Part shown: one piece after another, positions 35,441 through 44,370 of the stretch | Layout of the letters: each line of letters begins with the position of its first letter | Numbering within the stretch: position 1 is the stretch's first letter | Origin: Pseudarthrobacter phenanthrenivorans Sphe3 | Lineage (GTDB): Bacteria; Actinomycetota; Actinomycetes; Actinomycetales; Micrococcaceae | DNA: 64,000 bases | NCBI RefSeq assembly: GCF_000189535.1 | Contig: NC_015145.1 | Coordinates: forward strand, 1 to 64,000 | Direction: 5' to 3' | Position numbers and translations under genes: made by a program | The notes under the pieces: generated by a model | The model's input: only the letters and a program-made list of their open reading frames with translations | Told to the model about the DNA's origin: nothing | Database searches by the model: none

Positions 35441-35923
35441 ATGACTGACACCGAGAGCATCAGCAAGGTTACGGACATCATCAACGATTCACGGATCGGG
35501 ATGCTGACCACGATCAACGAGGAAGGCGCCCTTGTCAGCCGCCCGCTGGCCGTTCAGGACGTGAAGGACGACGGCGACATGTGGTTTTTCACCGGGCTCG
35601 GCACCTCGCAGGTGGCCCATGTCCGGGCTGACCCGCGCGTGAACGTTTCCTTTGGCAAGAACACCGAATGGGTGTCCGTGGCCGGCACGGCCGAGGTGGT
35701 CACGGACCGGGAGAAGATCCGTGAAATGTGGAACCAGGCTGTTGAGGCGTGGTTCCCGGACGGGCCGGACACTCCCGAAGTGTGCCTGCTCCGCATCGAC
35801 TCGGACTCCGCGGAGTACTGGACCAGCCCCGGCGGTACCGCCGCGACGGTCTTCCAGTGGGTCAAGTCCAAGGTCACCAACAGCCGCATGAGCGTTGGCG
35901 AAAGCGGAACGGTAGAGCTGTAA
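35441..35923 (+). CDS. Pyridoxamine 5'-phosphate oxidase-like (general stress protein 26 type) protein
   Basis: A 160-residue FMN-binding split-barrel protein with IGMLTTINEEGALVSRPL, DMWFFTG and VNVSFG. This family includes flavin/F420 reductases and stress proteins similar to Bacillus GSP26; the enzymatic role is unknown. GAAGGTGAGAC precedes ATG 35441, a good ribosome site. The upstream palindrome links it to the MarR-controlled stress cluster near 44 kb. Confidence 0.87.
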   Translation: MTDTESISKVTDIINDSRIGMLTTINEEGALVSRPLAVQDVKDDGDMWFFTGLGTSQVAHVRADPRVNVSFGKNTEWVSVAGTAEVVTDREKIREMWNQAVEAWFPDGPDTPEVCLLRIDSDSAEYWTSPGGTAATVFQWVKSKVTNSRMSVGESGTVEL

Positions 35924-35930
35924 GAGGCCC

Positions 35931-36533
35931 CTACCAGCCGGTCAGGGCGCCCAGGACGGCGGGCAGCAGCACGTCGTCCCGGCCCCAGACCGGGTCCAGG
36001 ACTTCCACATACCAGGAGTCGGCCAGCAGCAGTGCCAGCGATTCGTTGGTTTCATCGGCCCAGTCCCGGATCTGCTCTTCCGTTACGGGGTTCTCGCTGG
36101 AACCCAGGACAGTCACCACTTCGCCGCCGTCCACGGTCACCGGGATGGCGGCGTTGCTGGACTCGCCCGGCGCATGGGCCACCGTCACCAGTTCCGTCCG
36201 GGCAGAGAGGGCCAGAAGTTCGGCCGCGGTGTCGGCAACGCAAAAGCCGGTGACGTACTCGCGCTGGGCGAGGCCGGCGGACCGCAGCCCAGGCTGGGAC
36301 TCCTTCGTAAAAAGTCCGGTCCGGTTCAACACAGCGAGCCTGGCGGCGATAGGCGCGGTCTCGGCGTCGTACGTTGCAGCGAGGGTGCCCGGCTGGAACC
36401 CGCTGCGCCCCTCAAGCCAGCGGGCAGTCAGCTCACCCGCCGCGGCCAAGGTGGTTGCCTGCCGCCACACACCCCGGTCTTCCAGCAGTCGGCCGAACTG
36501 GTCTCGGGTTGGCACTTCGAGGGGATCCATCAT
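35931..36533 (-). CDS. DUF6919 domain protein
   Basis: A 200-residue cytosolic protein. The segments TARWLEGRSGFQPG and VLNRTGLFTKESQPG, followed by REYVTGFC, match what I recall of the DUF6919 family from actinobacteria. No catalytic motif is obvious; it may be a small enzyme or regulatory protein. Start is taken at ATG 36533, with another ATG one codon downstream. It is convergent with the PNPOx-like gene, seven bases apart. Confidence 0.65.
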   Translation of the reverse strand: MMDPLEVPTRDQFGRLLEDRGVWRQATTLAAAGELTARWLEGRSGFQPGTLAATYDAETAPIAARLAVLNRTGLFTKESQPGLRSAGLAQREYVTGFCVADTAAELLALSARTELVTVAHAPGESSNAAIPVTVDGGEVVTVLGSSENPVTEEQIRDWADETNESLALLLADSWYVEVLDPVWGRDDVLLPAVLGALTGW

Positions 36534-36595
36534 TGGATGCTACCGCCGTCGCACTGCCCGTTCCATGCAGGGAGACACGGCAGGTAATGTCCCCG

Positions 36596-37207
36596 CTACG
36601 CCTGCTCCGCCCGGATGCCCGCGGCCTTCTCGGCTGCGGCGAGGGAGGCGTCGAGGCTGGTCACCGCGTCGGGATAGTCCTGGTGCGGCGCCGTGCGCAG
36701 CTCGTCAGCCTGGCGCATTGCTTTGATGAAGGCCGAGGTTTCCGGCGTCCGCACATCCGTCAGGGCCGGAAAGTCGATGGAGCATGCCGGGTCCAGTTCG
36801 TAGCGGCGCCAGCGCGCAATCAGTTCGTCGTGGCGCTGCTGTGCTTCCTGGTGCGCCGACGCCCGCACCTGCGCGTCCCGGCGATCATTGCGCCACGCCA
36901 GGTACCTGGCGCTGCCCCTGTACGCCGCCACGCCCGCAGCCACGCCCGCGCCACTGAGGAAGAGTCCTGCCCACGGCGAAATGAGGGCCGGGATCAGCAG
37001 GGCCGGGACGGCCACGCATGAACCCAGGAACACGTCCCAAAAAAGCTGGTCCGAGCGCTCGGGACTGCCCTGTGGTCCAGTAAGGGCGCGGCGGCGGACG
37101 ACATAAACGGTGGCGGCGACGCTGGCCACCAGCACAAGGCCGCACAAGACAACGGCGCCCGCCCCCTGGAACAGGCTCTGCACCACGGCTTCCAGTACGT
37201 CTGACAC
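36596..37207 (-). CDS. Two-helix membrane protein, function unknown
   Basis: A 203-residue protein. Two N-terminal membrane helices (about 8-35 and 60-90, including GAGVAAGVAAYRGS) are followed by a charged cytoplasmic domain with Arg/Asp/Glu-rich helices. GTG 37207 has GGAGG about eight bases upstream and is preferred to an upstream start. I recognise no family. It lies alone between the DUF6919 gene and the molybdopterin enzyme. Confidence 0.65.
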   Translation of the reverse strand: MSDVLEAVVQSLFQGAGAVVLCGLVLVASVAATVYVVRRRALTGPQGSPERSDQLFWDVFLGSCVAVPALLIPALISPWAGLFLSGAGVAAGVAAYRGSARYLAWRNDRRDAQVRASAHQEAQQRHDELIARWRRYELDPACSIDFPALTDVRTPETSAFIKAMRQADELRTAPHQDYPDAVTSLDASLAAAEKAAGIRAEQA

Positions 37208-37413
37208 CTTGCACCTCCAGCGCCGCAGCCGCGGGCCAGTTGCCCCGGCTGGTCCTTCCATTGCACCGTGTTCGCCCCCCCGGGGTCAATGGCCTGGCAG
37301 GCGTGGACAGGAAGCCGCAGCCGTCCTGTTGGGGCCGGCAAAAGTTGGGTACATTCCCGGTAAGCGGACCGGCACCGACGCCGTGTGCCCATTTCCGGAC
37401 AGGAGAATCAGCC

Positions 37414-39885
37414 ATGGCTCGGATAGACCGGATCGCCGAACCCTGGGGGACCAGGACGCCGTATGCAGGCGGCACAAGTTGGCCCGTCAGGGTGGACACG
37501 CACCTTGCGGAAGGGGTGGAACCGGAGTCGGTGGACCGCTGGGTACAGACCGCCTCGATCCTCCATTCCAACGGTGACGCCATGGACATTGCGGTCAAGG
37601 ACGACCGGATTGTTGGTGTTCGGGGACGTGCTTCGGACCGGGTGAACCACGGACGCCTCGGACCCAAAGACCTCTACGGCTGGCAGGCGAACGCTTCCGC
37701 GGACAGACTCACCAGGCCCCTCATCCGGGAGAACGGCCGGCTCGTGGAAACCGACTGGGACACGGCCATGGACAAGGTGGTGGCGCAGTCCAAAGCACTC
37801 CTTGCCGAGCAGGGTGCCAGTGCCATCGGCTTCTACACCACCGGGCAGCTTTTTGCGGAGGAGTACTACACCCTGGGCGCCGTAGCCCACGGCGGGATTG
37901 GCACCAACCACGTGGATGGAAACACCCGCCTGTGCACGGCCACCGCGGCGGAAGCCCTCAAGGAATCCTTCGGCTGTGATGGCCAGCCCGGGTCCTACAC
38001 GGACGTGGACCACGCGGACGTGATCGCCCTGTACGGCCACAATGTCGCCGAAACCCAGACCGTCCTGTGGAGCCGCATGCTGGACCGGCTGGCCGGCCCA
38101 AATCCGCCCAGGATTATCTGCGTTGACCCGCGTCTCACACCTGTTGCCCGGGCCGCCACCGTCCACCTGGCGCCGCGGCCAGGTACCAACGTGGCCCTGA
38201 TGAACGGGCTCCTGCACGAAATTGTCACCAACGGGTGGGTTGACCGGGACTACATCCAGGCCCATACCGTGGGATTCCAGGAACTGGAGAAGGAAGTCAG
38301 GAAGTACCCGCCCGCGCTCGTGGCTGAAATTTGCGGAGTGCCGGCGGAGAAGATCCGGGAAGCCGCAGCGATCCTCGGCGCTGCAGAACGGCTGCTCTCC
38401 ACTGTCCTGCAGGGCTTCTACCAGTCCAACCAGGCAACGGCTGCGGCGGTGCAGGTCAACAACGTCAATATCATCCGAGGGATGCTGGGGAAACCGGGCT
38501 GCGGGATCCTGCAGATGAACGGCCAGCCCACGGCGGAGAACACCCGCGAGTGCGGTGCAGACGGTGATCTGCCCGGCTTCCGCAACTGGTCCAACGATGA
38601 CCATGTCCAGGACCTGGCCCGCGTCTGGAATATCGACCCCATGAGCATCCCGCACTACTCCCCGCCCACGCACGTCATGCAGATGATGAGGTACGTGGAG
38701 GAGGGCTCCATCCGCATGCTGTGGGTCAGCGGAACAAATCCGGCGGTTTCGCTGCCCGAGCTCACCCGCGTCCGCTCCATCCTTAAACAGGACCGGCTCT
38801 TCCTGGTGGTGCAGGATATTTTCCTCTCCGAGACCGCGCAATTGGCCGACGTCGTCCTGCCCGCCGCCACCTGGGGGGAGAAGACCGGGACGTTCACCAA
38901 CGTGGACCGCACCGTGCACCTGTCCGAGAAGGCCGTGGACCCGCCGGGGGAGGCCCGTCCCGACCTGGACATCTTTATTGATTACGCGCACCGGATGGGC
39001 CTGAAGGACAAGGATGGCCAGCCGCTGGTCAAATGGCATGACGCCGAGTCCGCCTTTGAGGCATGGAAGGAGTGCAGCCGAGGCCGGCCCTGCGACTACA
39101 CGGGCATAACCTATGACAAGCTCCGCGGCGGGTCCGGCATCCAGTGGCCGTGCAATGACGCGAACCCGGACGGTGCCGAGCGCATCTACGCGGACGGGAA
39201 GTTCTGGGCACACCCCGAGTACTGCGAAACCTACGGCCGCGACCTCATCACCGGTGCTCCCGTGGAGCCGTCGGAATACAAGGCGCTCAACCCGGAGGGA
39301 CGCGCCGTCATCAAGGCCGCCGAGTACGTCCCGCCGCACGAGCTCCCCAGCCGGCAGTACCCGCTCCAGCTCATCACCGGCCGCACGCTGTTCCACTTCC
39401 ACACCCGCACCAAGACGGCCCGGGCCCCGGAGCTGCAGGCAGCCGCACCCGAGGTGTGGGTGGAGATGTCAGCCCACGACGCCGGCACGCACGGGATTGC
39501 GGAAGGAGACGTTGCCGAGGTGGAGACACCCCGCGGTTCCGTCAGGGCACAGGTGCGGATCGGCGGGATCCGCGAGGGTGTCCTCTTCCTCCCCTTTCAC
39601 TACGGCTACTGGGATACCGGGGCGGGACATGAGCCCGAGGGGAACGGCCGTGCCGCTAATGAACTGACCATTACGGATTGGGACGCCGCTTCCAAACAGC
39701 CCATCTTCAAAACCGCCGCTGCCCGTGTCCGAAGGGTTGGCGGAGGGGATGGCCCGGCTCCGGCACCGACCAACACAGCGTCCGCACCCGCCGTCGAACT
39801 TCCTGTGGGGGCCAGGACCAAGGGAATCCAATCCGCCCTGGCCTCTGAAGACATCCGCACTACCGCAGGGGAGGGACAGCAGTGA
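37414..39885 (+). CDS. Molybdopterin oxidoreductase lacking the N-terminal [4Fe-4S] cysteines
   Basis: An 823-residue member of the DMSO-reductase superfamily related to assimilatory nitrate reductases and formate dehydrogenases. The Mo ligand is likely C174 in NTRLCTATAAEALKESFG, followed by GCDGQPGSYTDVDHADVI. The MGD-binding domains are intact, including the C-terminal TRTKTARAPELQ. The segment that normally holds the cluster cysteines (CxxCxxxC near 46-58 and a fourth near residue 83) reads TASILHSNGDA and RLGPKD, with no cysteine. Electrons must therefore enter or leave by another route. AGGAG at 37401 precedes ATG 37414. Confidence 0.87.
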   Translation: MARIDRIAEPWGTRTPYAGGTSWPVRVDTHLAEGVEPESVDRWVQTASILHSNGDAMDIAVKDDRIVGVRGRASDRVNHGRLGPKDLYGWQANASADRLTRPLIRENGRLVETDWDTAMDKVVAQSKALLAEQGASAIGFYTTGQLFAEEYYTLGAVAHGGIGTNHVDGNTRLCTATAAEALKESFGCDGQPGSYTDVDHADVIALYGHNVAETQTVLWSRMLDRLAGPNPPRIICVDPRLTPVARAATVHLAPRPGTNVALMNGLLHEIVTNGWVDRDYIQAHTVGFQELEKEVRKYPPALVAEICGVPAEKIREAAAILGAAERLLSTVLQGFYQSNQATAAAVQVNNVNIIRGMLGKPGCGILQMNGQPTAENTRECGADGDLPGFRNWSNDDHVQDLARVWNIDPMSIPHYSPPTHVMQMMRYVEEGSIRMLWVSGTNPAVSLPELTRVRSILKQDRLFLVVQDIFLSETAQLADVVLPAATWGEKTGTFTNVDRTVHLSEKAVDPPGEARPDLDIFIDYAHRMGLKDKDGQPLVKWHDAESAFEAWKECSRGRPCDYTGITYDKLRGGSGIQWPCNDANPDGAERIYADGKFWAHPEYCETYGRDLITGAPVEPSEYKALNPEGRAVIKAAEYVPPHELPSRQYPLQLITGRTLFHFHTRTKTARAPELQAAAPEVWVEMSAHDAGTHGIAEGDVAEVETPRGSVRAQVRIGGIREGVLFLPFHYGYWDTGAGHEPEGNGRAANELTITDWDAASKQPIFKTAAARVRRVGGGDGPAPAPTNTASAPAVELPVGARTKGIQSALASEDIRTTAGEGQQ

Positions 39886-40364
39886 AGATCGGACTGGTCC
39901 TGGAACAGCTGCACCGGGACGAGAATGACCTGGCGCAGCAGCTATTCCATGTCTCAGAGCGGCACAAGGTGGACCATGAGATCTACCACCTGGGCCGTGA
40001 CCTGGCGAAATGGTCGCAGCAGCACGTCCGGGAGATTGCCGCCATTGCGTCCCAATATGGGCAGGACCTGGACCCGGAACCGCGGAGCGAGAACACGCTC
40101 ATGGAAAAGGTCCGTGAAAAGGGCAGCCAGCTTGTGGGCCGTGACGCCGAGGCCGGGCTGCTGCTCCTGCGGGATCTCCGCGAGGTATACATCAAGGCCT
40201 GCGGAGTCTCGGCGGACTGGGAGCTGCTGGCCCAGGCGGCGCAAGGCATCAAGCACACCGACCTGCTCGAAGTCGCCCAGCGCTGCCACCCCCAAAATCT
40301 CCGCCAGATGAAATGGGCGAACGGAAAGCTTAAGGAGTCCGCAACCCAGATCCTGGTGAGTTGA
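39882..40364 (+). CDS. Small helical protein coupled to the molybdopterin oxidoreductase
   Basis: A 160-residue protein predicted to be nearly all helix, with His/Glu-rich segments (QLHRDENDLAQQLFHVSERHKVDHEIYH). It starts at GTG 39882, overlapping the oxidoreductase stop in GTGA, so the two are probably made in fixed ratio. I do not recognise the family. The His/Glu pattern is reminiscent of ferritin-like or hemerythrin-like four-helix proteins, but I cannot identify a metal site with confidence. It may be a partner or maturation factor. Confidence 0.72.
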   Translation: MKIGLVLEQLHRDENDLAQQLFHVSERHKVDHEIYHLGRDLAKWSQQHVREIAAIASQYGQDLDPEPRSENTLMEKVREKGSQLVGRDAEAGLLLLRDLREVYIKACGVSADWELLAQAAQGIKHTDLLEVAQRCHPQNLRQMKWANGKLKESATQILVS

Positions 40365-40384
40365 GCAGGAGTATCTTGGGGACC

Positions 40385-40765
40385 ATGCGAATCAAAATGT
40401 GCAGCATCCACGTCAAGGACCCGGCCGCCGCCCACCGGTTCTACACCGAGACGCTGGGCTTCGACACCCTGATGGCCATGCCGGAGTACAACCTGTTCAT
40501 CATCAAGGACCCGGGTGCGGACGCGAATTCAGTGGGCCTGCTGCTGGAACCCAGTGACAATCCAATTGGCGCCACCTACATGAACGCCGTGCACGACGCC
40601 GGGCTTCCCGCCATTGTCTTCGGCGTTCCGGACGTGCGGGCCGAGTACGAGCGGCTGATGAAGGCGGGAGTCAGCTTCAAAAGCGGACCGACCGAGGACC
40701 CTTCCGGGATCAGCGCGGTGTTCGATGACGGCTGCGGGAACTACGTCCAACTGCACCAGGACTGA
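40385..40765 (+). CDS. VOC/glyoxalase-family protein
   Basis: A 126-residue protein of the vicinal-oxygen-chelate fold, with two beta-alpha-beta modules (HVKDPAAAHRFYTETLGF near residue 9; AGLPAIVFGVPDVRAEYERLMKAGV near 75). Members include glyoxalases, antibiotic-resistance proteins and dioxygenases; the type cannot be fixed. ATG 40385 lies 20 bases after the helical protein gene and may belong to the same transcript. Confidence 0.85.
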   Translation: MRIKMCSIHVKDPAAAHRFYTETLGFDTLMAMPEYNLFIIKDPGADANSVGLLLEPSDNPIGATYMNAVHDAGLPAIVFGVPDVRAEYERLMKAGVSFKSGPTEDPSGISAVFDDGCGNYVQLHQD

Positions 40766-40806
40766 CGTCCCGGGCCCGACTCCCGAGGCGGGTCAGCGGG
40801 TTAAGA

Positions 40807-41202
40807 TCAGGCGCGCGCCTTCTTGGCAGCTTTCTTGGCGGCCTCGTCCTTGACCCGCTGGGCCTCGGCGCGGACGGCGGCATGGGTGGCACGCTCGGTG
40901 ACCAGCCACTGCGGGGGAGCCTGCAGCAACGCGGTGATTTCCGCCGTCGTCAGGGCCTCCTCAACGCCGCCGCGGGCCAGGCCGCTGATGGAGACGTTTA
41001 GCTTTTGCGCCACAACCGGGCGCGGGTGCGGGCCGTTGCGGCGCAGTTCGGCCAGCCATTCCGGCGGGTTGGCCTGGAGCTCCGCGAATTCCTCGCGGGT
41101 AATGGTTGAATCCTGGAACTCCTGCGGCGTCGCGGGCAGGTAGATGCCAAGTTTCTTGGCAACGGTGGCCGGCTTCATGGACTGGGAGTTTGCAGAGGTC
41201 AT
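40807..41202 (-). CDS. DUF5997 family protein
   Basis: A 131-residue protein matching DUF5997: SQSMKPATVAKKLGIYLPATP at the N-terminus, then a repeated helical segment, and a Lys/Ala-rich tail (AAKKAAKKARA). It is divergent from a LysR-type substrate-binding protein, a pairing known in Arthrobacter relatives. Function is unknown; the tail suggests nucleic-acid binding. Confidence 0.83.
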   Translation of the reverse strand: MTSANSQSMKPATVAKKLGIYLPATPQEFQDSTITREEFAELQANPPEWLAELRRNGPHPRPVVAQKLNVSISGLARGGVEEALTTAEITALLQAPPQWLVTERATHAAVRAEAQRVKDEAAKKAAKKARA

Positions 41203-41239
41203 GCTTCAAGGGTATCCGGGCGGACGGTACTGTGAAGAC

Positions 41240-42016
41240 GTGCCCACCCACGACGCCTCCCCAGAAAACGGCCCTGACGGCCAGGACCAGACAGCAGTCC
41301 CGGCCGGGCAGGCGGAAAGCGCCCCGCCCCGCGTGCTCCGGATCGCCTACGTGGCAGGCGTGACCCCGGGCAAATGGATTCGCCGCTGGGAGGAGCGGAT
41401 GCCGGGCGTTCCGCTACAGGCGGCAATGTCCGACGACGGCGCGCAGGTTGACGCTGTCCGCGGCGGTTCCGCGGACATGGCCTTTGTCCGCCTGCCCATC
41501 GAGCGCGAGGGCCTGAACGTTATCCCGCTCTACGAGGAGCAACCCGTTGTGGTGGCTCCCAAGGGCCACGAGATTTCCGTGTTCGAGGAAGTGGCACTGG
41601 CCGACTTGGAGCAGGAGTCCTTCCTGGATGTGGCCGCTTTGGGCGGTCCCGAGCCTGCCCTGCAGCTGGTTGCTGCCGGAGCGGGCCTGGCCATTCTTCC
41701 CATGTCCGTGGCCCGGCATTACAACGTGAAGGACACAGTGGCCCGGCGCCTCACCGGCGCCCCGGGTACGGAGATCGCTCTGGTCTGGCCCGCGGACTCC
41801 ACGGATGAGGTCCTCGAGGAGTTCATCGGGATCGTGCGGGGACGCACCGCCCAAAGCTCGCGGCAGCCGTCAGCGCAGCCCGTCAAGGTGAAGAAGGAGC
41901 CCAAGCCGGACCGGCGCGGCAGCGGAGCCAGGAAGGCACCCAAAGTGGCGCAGCGGTACGCGCCCAACCCGGACAAAGGGAGGGGCAAGGGCTCGCGGAA
42001 AAAGGGCAAACGGTAG
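41240..42016 (+). CDS. LysR-type substrate-binding-domain protein without DNA-binding domain
   Basis: The 258-residue protein has the effector-binding fold of LysR regulators (RIAYVAGVTPGKWIRRWEERMPGV, VRGGSADMAFVRLPI, EQPVVVAPKGHEI, AGAGLAILPMS) but no helix-turn-helix, and its last ~50 residues are a Lys/Arg/Pro-rich tail. It probably binds a small ligand in the cytoplasm. GTG 41240 is inferred from the domain start. It is divergent from DUF5997, suggesting a two-gene module with shared control. Confidence 0.8.
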   Translation: MPTHDASPENGPDGQDQTAVPAGQAESAPPRVLRIAYVAGVTPGKWIRRWEERMPGVPLQAAMSDDGAQVDAVRGGSADMAFVRLPIEREGLNVIPLYEEQPVVVAPKGHEISVFEEVALADLEQESFLDVAALGGPEPALQLVAAGAGLAILPMSVARHYNVKDTVARRLTGAPGTEIALVWPADSTDEVLEEFIGIVRGRTAQSSRQPSAQPVKVKKEPKPDRRGSGARKAPKVAQRYAPNPDKGRGKGSRKKGKR

Positions 42017-42098
42017 TCCCAAACCGCCCCTAACCTCGCAAGCCCGGCCAGGGAACCCTGCGGTCGTGGGCCCAGGCCCAACTGCCTGAGGACATGGA

Positions 42099-42130
42099 AC
42101 AGGCCGGCCCCCGAGTGGGAGCCGGCCTGT
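42099..42130. terminator. Bidirectional terminator between convergent genes
   Basis: ACAGGCCGGC (42099-42108) and GCCGGCCTGT (42121-42130) form a perfect 10-bp stem with a 12-base loop between the LysR-like gene and the convergent DUF3618 gene. There is no long T-run. Confidence 0.7.
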
Positions 42131-42152
42131 CACGTCCGGTTAGAGCACCGAT

Positions 42153-42815
42153 TTAGGTGTTTTGGACGTTGGTTTTGGCGTCGGTGGCGCGGTCTTTGAC
42201 GTCGGTGGCGGCGTGTTGGCCTTCGGTTTTGACGTTTTGGGCTGCGTCGGTGGCGGTGGCCTTGACGTTGTCCATGGCTTCCTGGGCTGGTTCCTTGAGG
42301 TCTTCGACGACGGTTTTGGCGGCGTCGGTGACCTGGGTGGCCAGGGGCTGGGCGGCGGTTTTGAGCTGGTCGGCGGCCTGGCGTTCTTTTTGGCTGGCCG
42401 GGATCAGAGAGGAGATGAGCATTCCGGCGCCGAACGCGATCAGGCCGGCGGCCAGGGGGTTGCCCTGGGTTTTGGCTTTGACCTGGTCCGGTGCCTGGGA
42501 GATCGCGGTGCCGGCGTCGCTGAGTTTGGCTGCGGCGGTGTCCTTGGCGCCGTGGAGGGTTTCTCCGGTGGAGTGCATGGCGTTGCCGGTGTGTCCGGCG
42601 CCGGAGTGGACTGTGTCCTGGACGGTGGTGCTGGCGGAATCTGCTGCGCCCATGATTTTCTCCTTGACCCCGGTGACGGCGCCTTTTACCTTGTCGGTCT
42701 GGCGGTGGACGATGTTGGAGGGGGTGACTTTGTCGGCGACCGCGTCCACGTTGGTGCCCAGGCGTGCGCGGGTGGCTTCTATGTCTGAACGGATTGCGTC
42801 CGGGTTATCGCTCAT
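42153..42815 (-). CDS. DUF3618 family protein, repeat-rich
   Basis: A 220-residue protein starting MSDNPDAIRSDIEATRARLGTNVDAVADKV, the DUF3618 signature. A single hydrophobic segment (PLAAGLIAFGAGMLISSLIP near 118-137) may insert in the membrane, with Ala/Thr-rich amphipathic helices on either side (TATDAAQNVKTEGQHAATDV). The gene is last in the minus-strand unit 44097-42153. Function is unknown; relatives occur in stress-regulated envelope operons with holin-like proteins. Confidence 0.87.
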   Translation of the reverse strand: MSDNPDAIRSDIEATRARLGTNVDAVADKVTPSNIVHRQTDKVKGAVTGVKEKIMGAADSASTTVQDTVHSGAGHTGNAMHSTGETLHGAKDTAAAKLSDAGTAISQAPDQVKAKTQGNPLAAGLIAFGAGMLISSLIPASQKERQAADQLKTAAQPLATQVTDAAKTVVEDLKEPAQEAMDNVKATATDAAQNVKTEGQHAATDVKDRATDAKTNVQNT

Positions 42816-43243
42816 CGGTTTACCTCACCTGGTTTTAGGGTTGGGGGAATTTCTGAGAGTGTTTCGCCTGTCTGGGGCAGGCCCTTGATCTGTTTGAGTT
42901 CCTTGCGGCCCATCGCGGCCAGGACGGCGGCGATGATGCCCCAGAGCACGGCGACGATCACGGCGGCCCAGCCCAGCGGCATGAGCGCGCCCAGGGCGAA
43001 CATCAGGGCCAGGGAGAGGAAGACCAGGACGAAGTGTCCGGCCACGCCGGCGCCGCCGAGCATGCCCGAGCCCTTGCCGGCCTTGGTGGCGGATTGTTTG
43101 AGTTCGGCTTTGGCGAGCTCCACTTCCTGGCGCATGAGCGTGGACAGGTCCCGCGTCACGTCGCCCAGCAACTCGCCCAGCGAAGCGTTATCGGCCTTCT
43201 GATGCGCCGCACTCGGCGGCATCTCCGGAATAGAACTACTCAC
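42812..43243 (-). CDS. Phage-holin-like (Actinobacterial Holin-X) membrane protein
   Basis: A 143-residue protein with an acidic N-terminal helix (LGELLGDVTRDLSTLMRQEVELAKAELKQ) and two membrane helices (about 65-88 and 90-112) ending in a Lys-rich tail. It matches the chromosomal holin-X family, which is usually next to DUF3618 and is not a lysis gene. It overlaps both neighbours by four bases, so translation is coupled. Confidence 0.87.
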   Translation of the reverse strand: MSSSIPEMPPSAAHQKADNASLGELLGDVTRDLSTLMRQEVELAKAELKQSATKAGKGSGMLGGAGVAGHFVLVFLSLALMFALGALMPLGWAAVIVAVLWGIIAAVLAAMGRKELKQIKGLPQTGETLSEIPPTLKPGEVNR

Positions 43244-44097
43244 AGCTGGCGTCCTTCCGTTGACCGGTAGGTGCCGTCCTCAGCGCGGTAGCTGCCGTCT
43301 TCGTCGCGGAACGGATCGTCCTCGTACCGGAGGGGAGTGTCCTCAGCCGTCCCTGCGGGCAGCGTTGAGGTGGAAACCGGTGCCCCGCTCCCGACCACGG
43401 GTTCGGCGAAGAGGTCGTCGGTGCCCGCGGCGTAAACCGTCTCCTGATGGATCGGAGCAACCGGCTGGGGCTGCACGGAGCGCTGCGGGGATGAGCCCTG
43501 GACAGCACCCTGCGACTCAACAGCACCTGCAGTCAGCCCGCGGGTGAGGCGGCCGGCGAGGACGCCCGCGCCTGCGGCGAGCAGCAGGAAGGTTCCCGGC
43601 TTGTTCCGGGCGAACCTCTGGACTTCGCCAAGCAAATCACCCGGCTGCTTGTTCTCCAGCCAGGAGGCGACCGTTTCAGTGCTGCTGGCGGCCTGGCGGA
43701 TCAGGTCGCTGGCCACACCCTGCTGGTCAGGGGCGTCGGCCATGCTCTGCAACTGGCTCGAAATGGTGCGGATACCCTCCGCCGCCTTCTGCTGCTGGGT
43801 CCCGGCCTGGCTCGTAAGGCCCGACTTCGCCTGGTGCAACAGATCCTGGGCGCTGGACTTAGCCTCGGAGGCCACGTGCGCAGCTTCTTCCTTGGCGGTC
43901 TGGGCAACTCCCTGGGCGGCCGAGGCGGCTTCACCTGCAACGTGGGAAGCCTCTTCCTTTGCCGCCTGGCTCTTGGAATTTCCGGCCGAACCGGCAGCAG
44001 GAACGGTGCCAAAGCTTTCGGTAGCGCCTGCTTCCGGTGCCCCGTAGGGGTTAGTGGTAGCCGGGGTGGATGTCTGGGGCCATTGGTTCTCTGTCAT
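43240..44097 (-). CDS. LEA-like repeat protein, first gene of envelope stress unit
   Basis: The 285-residue protein has an Asn/Pro-rich N-terminus, then helical Ala/Glu/Lys/Ser repeats (AKEEASHVAGEAASAAQ and AKEEAAHVASEAKSSAQ, about 21 residues apart), a short hydrophobic segment (GTFLLLAAGAGVLAGRLTRG), and an acidic C-terminus rich in Tyr-Arg/Asp. ATG 44097 is preferred over one five codons upstream, with GAAAGAGAG before it. The repeats resemble LEA and DUF3618 proteins. Its promoter region contains several MarR-type palindromes. Confidence 0.75.
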   Translation of the reverse strand: MTENQWPQTSTPATTNPYGAPEAGATESFGTVPAAGSAGNSKSQAAKEEASHVAGEAASAAQGVAQTAKEEAAHVASEAKSSAQDLLHQAKSGLTSQAGTQQQKAAEGIRTISSQLQSMADAPDQQGVASDLIRQAASSTETVASWLENKQPGDLLGEVQRFARNKPGTFLLLAAGAGVLAGRLTRGLTAGAVESQGAVQGSSPQRSVQPQPVAPIHQETVYAAGTDDLFAEPVVGSGAPVSTSTLPAGTAEDTPLRYEDDPFRDEDGSYRAEDGTYRSTEGRQL

Positions 44098-44154
44098 CGG
44101 GCTCTCTTTCATGAAGGGTCAGCTGGCGATCAAGAACCAGCAGTGCTGGCTAGT

Positions 44155-44296
44155 AGTAAGCATGGTTACTAATTAGATACTAAGCACACTTCCCTTTTGG
44201 AATGCAAGGGGGGCCCGCATAAATGGCGGCGGGGCGAGGGGTTTTGGTGGCGGCGATAGTAAGCCTACTTGCGAATCTGATGCTAAGCATGCTTAT
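44155..44296. promoter_or_regulatory. MarR operator region between divergent genes
   Basis: Four related elements lie in the divergent promoter region: AGTAAGCATGGTTACT (44155-44170), TAAGCACACTTC (44181-44192), TAGTAAGCCTACTTG (44257-44271) and TAAGCATGCTTA (44284-44295). Each has an AGTAAGC/TAAGC half and a matching GCTTA or TTACT half. They are likely binding sites of the MarR protein encoded at 44371, allowing control of both directions. Confidence 0.7.
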
Positions 44297-44370
44297 TGTA
44301 GAGAATGTAGCGACGCAAAAAGAGGTGATCACACCCTGCACTTCGCCACCCACAGGAAGGCCACGGCCCG

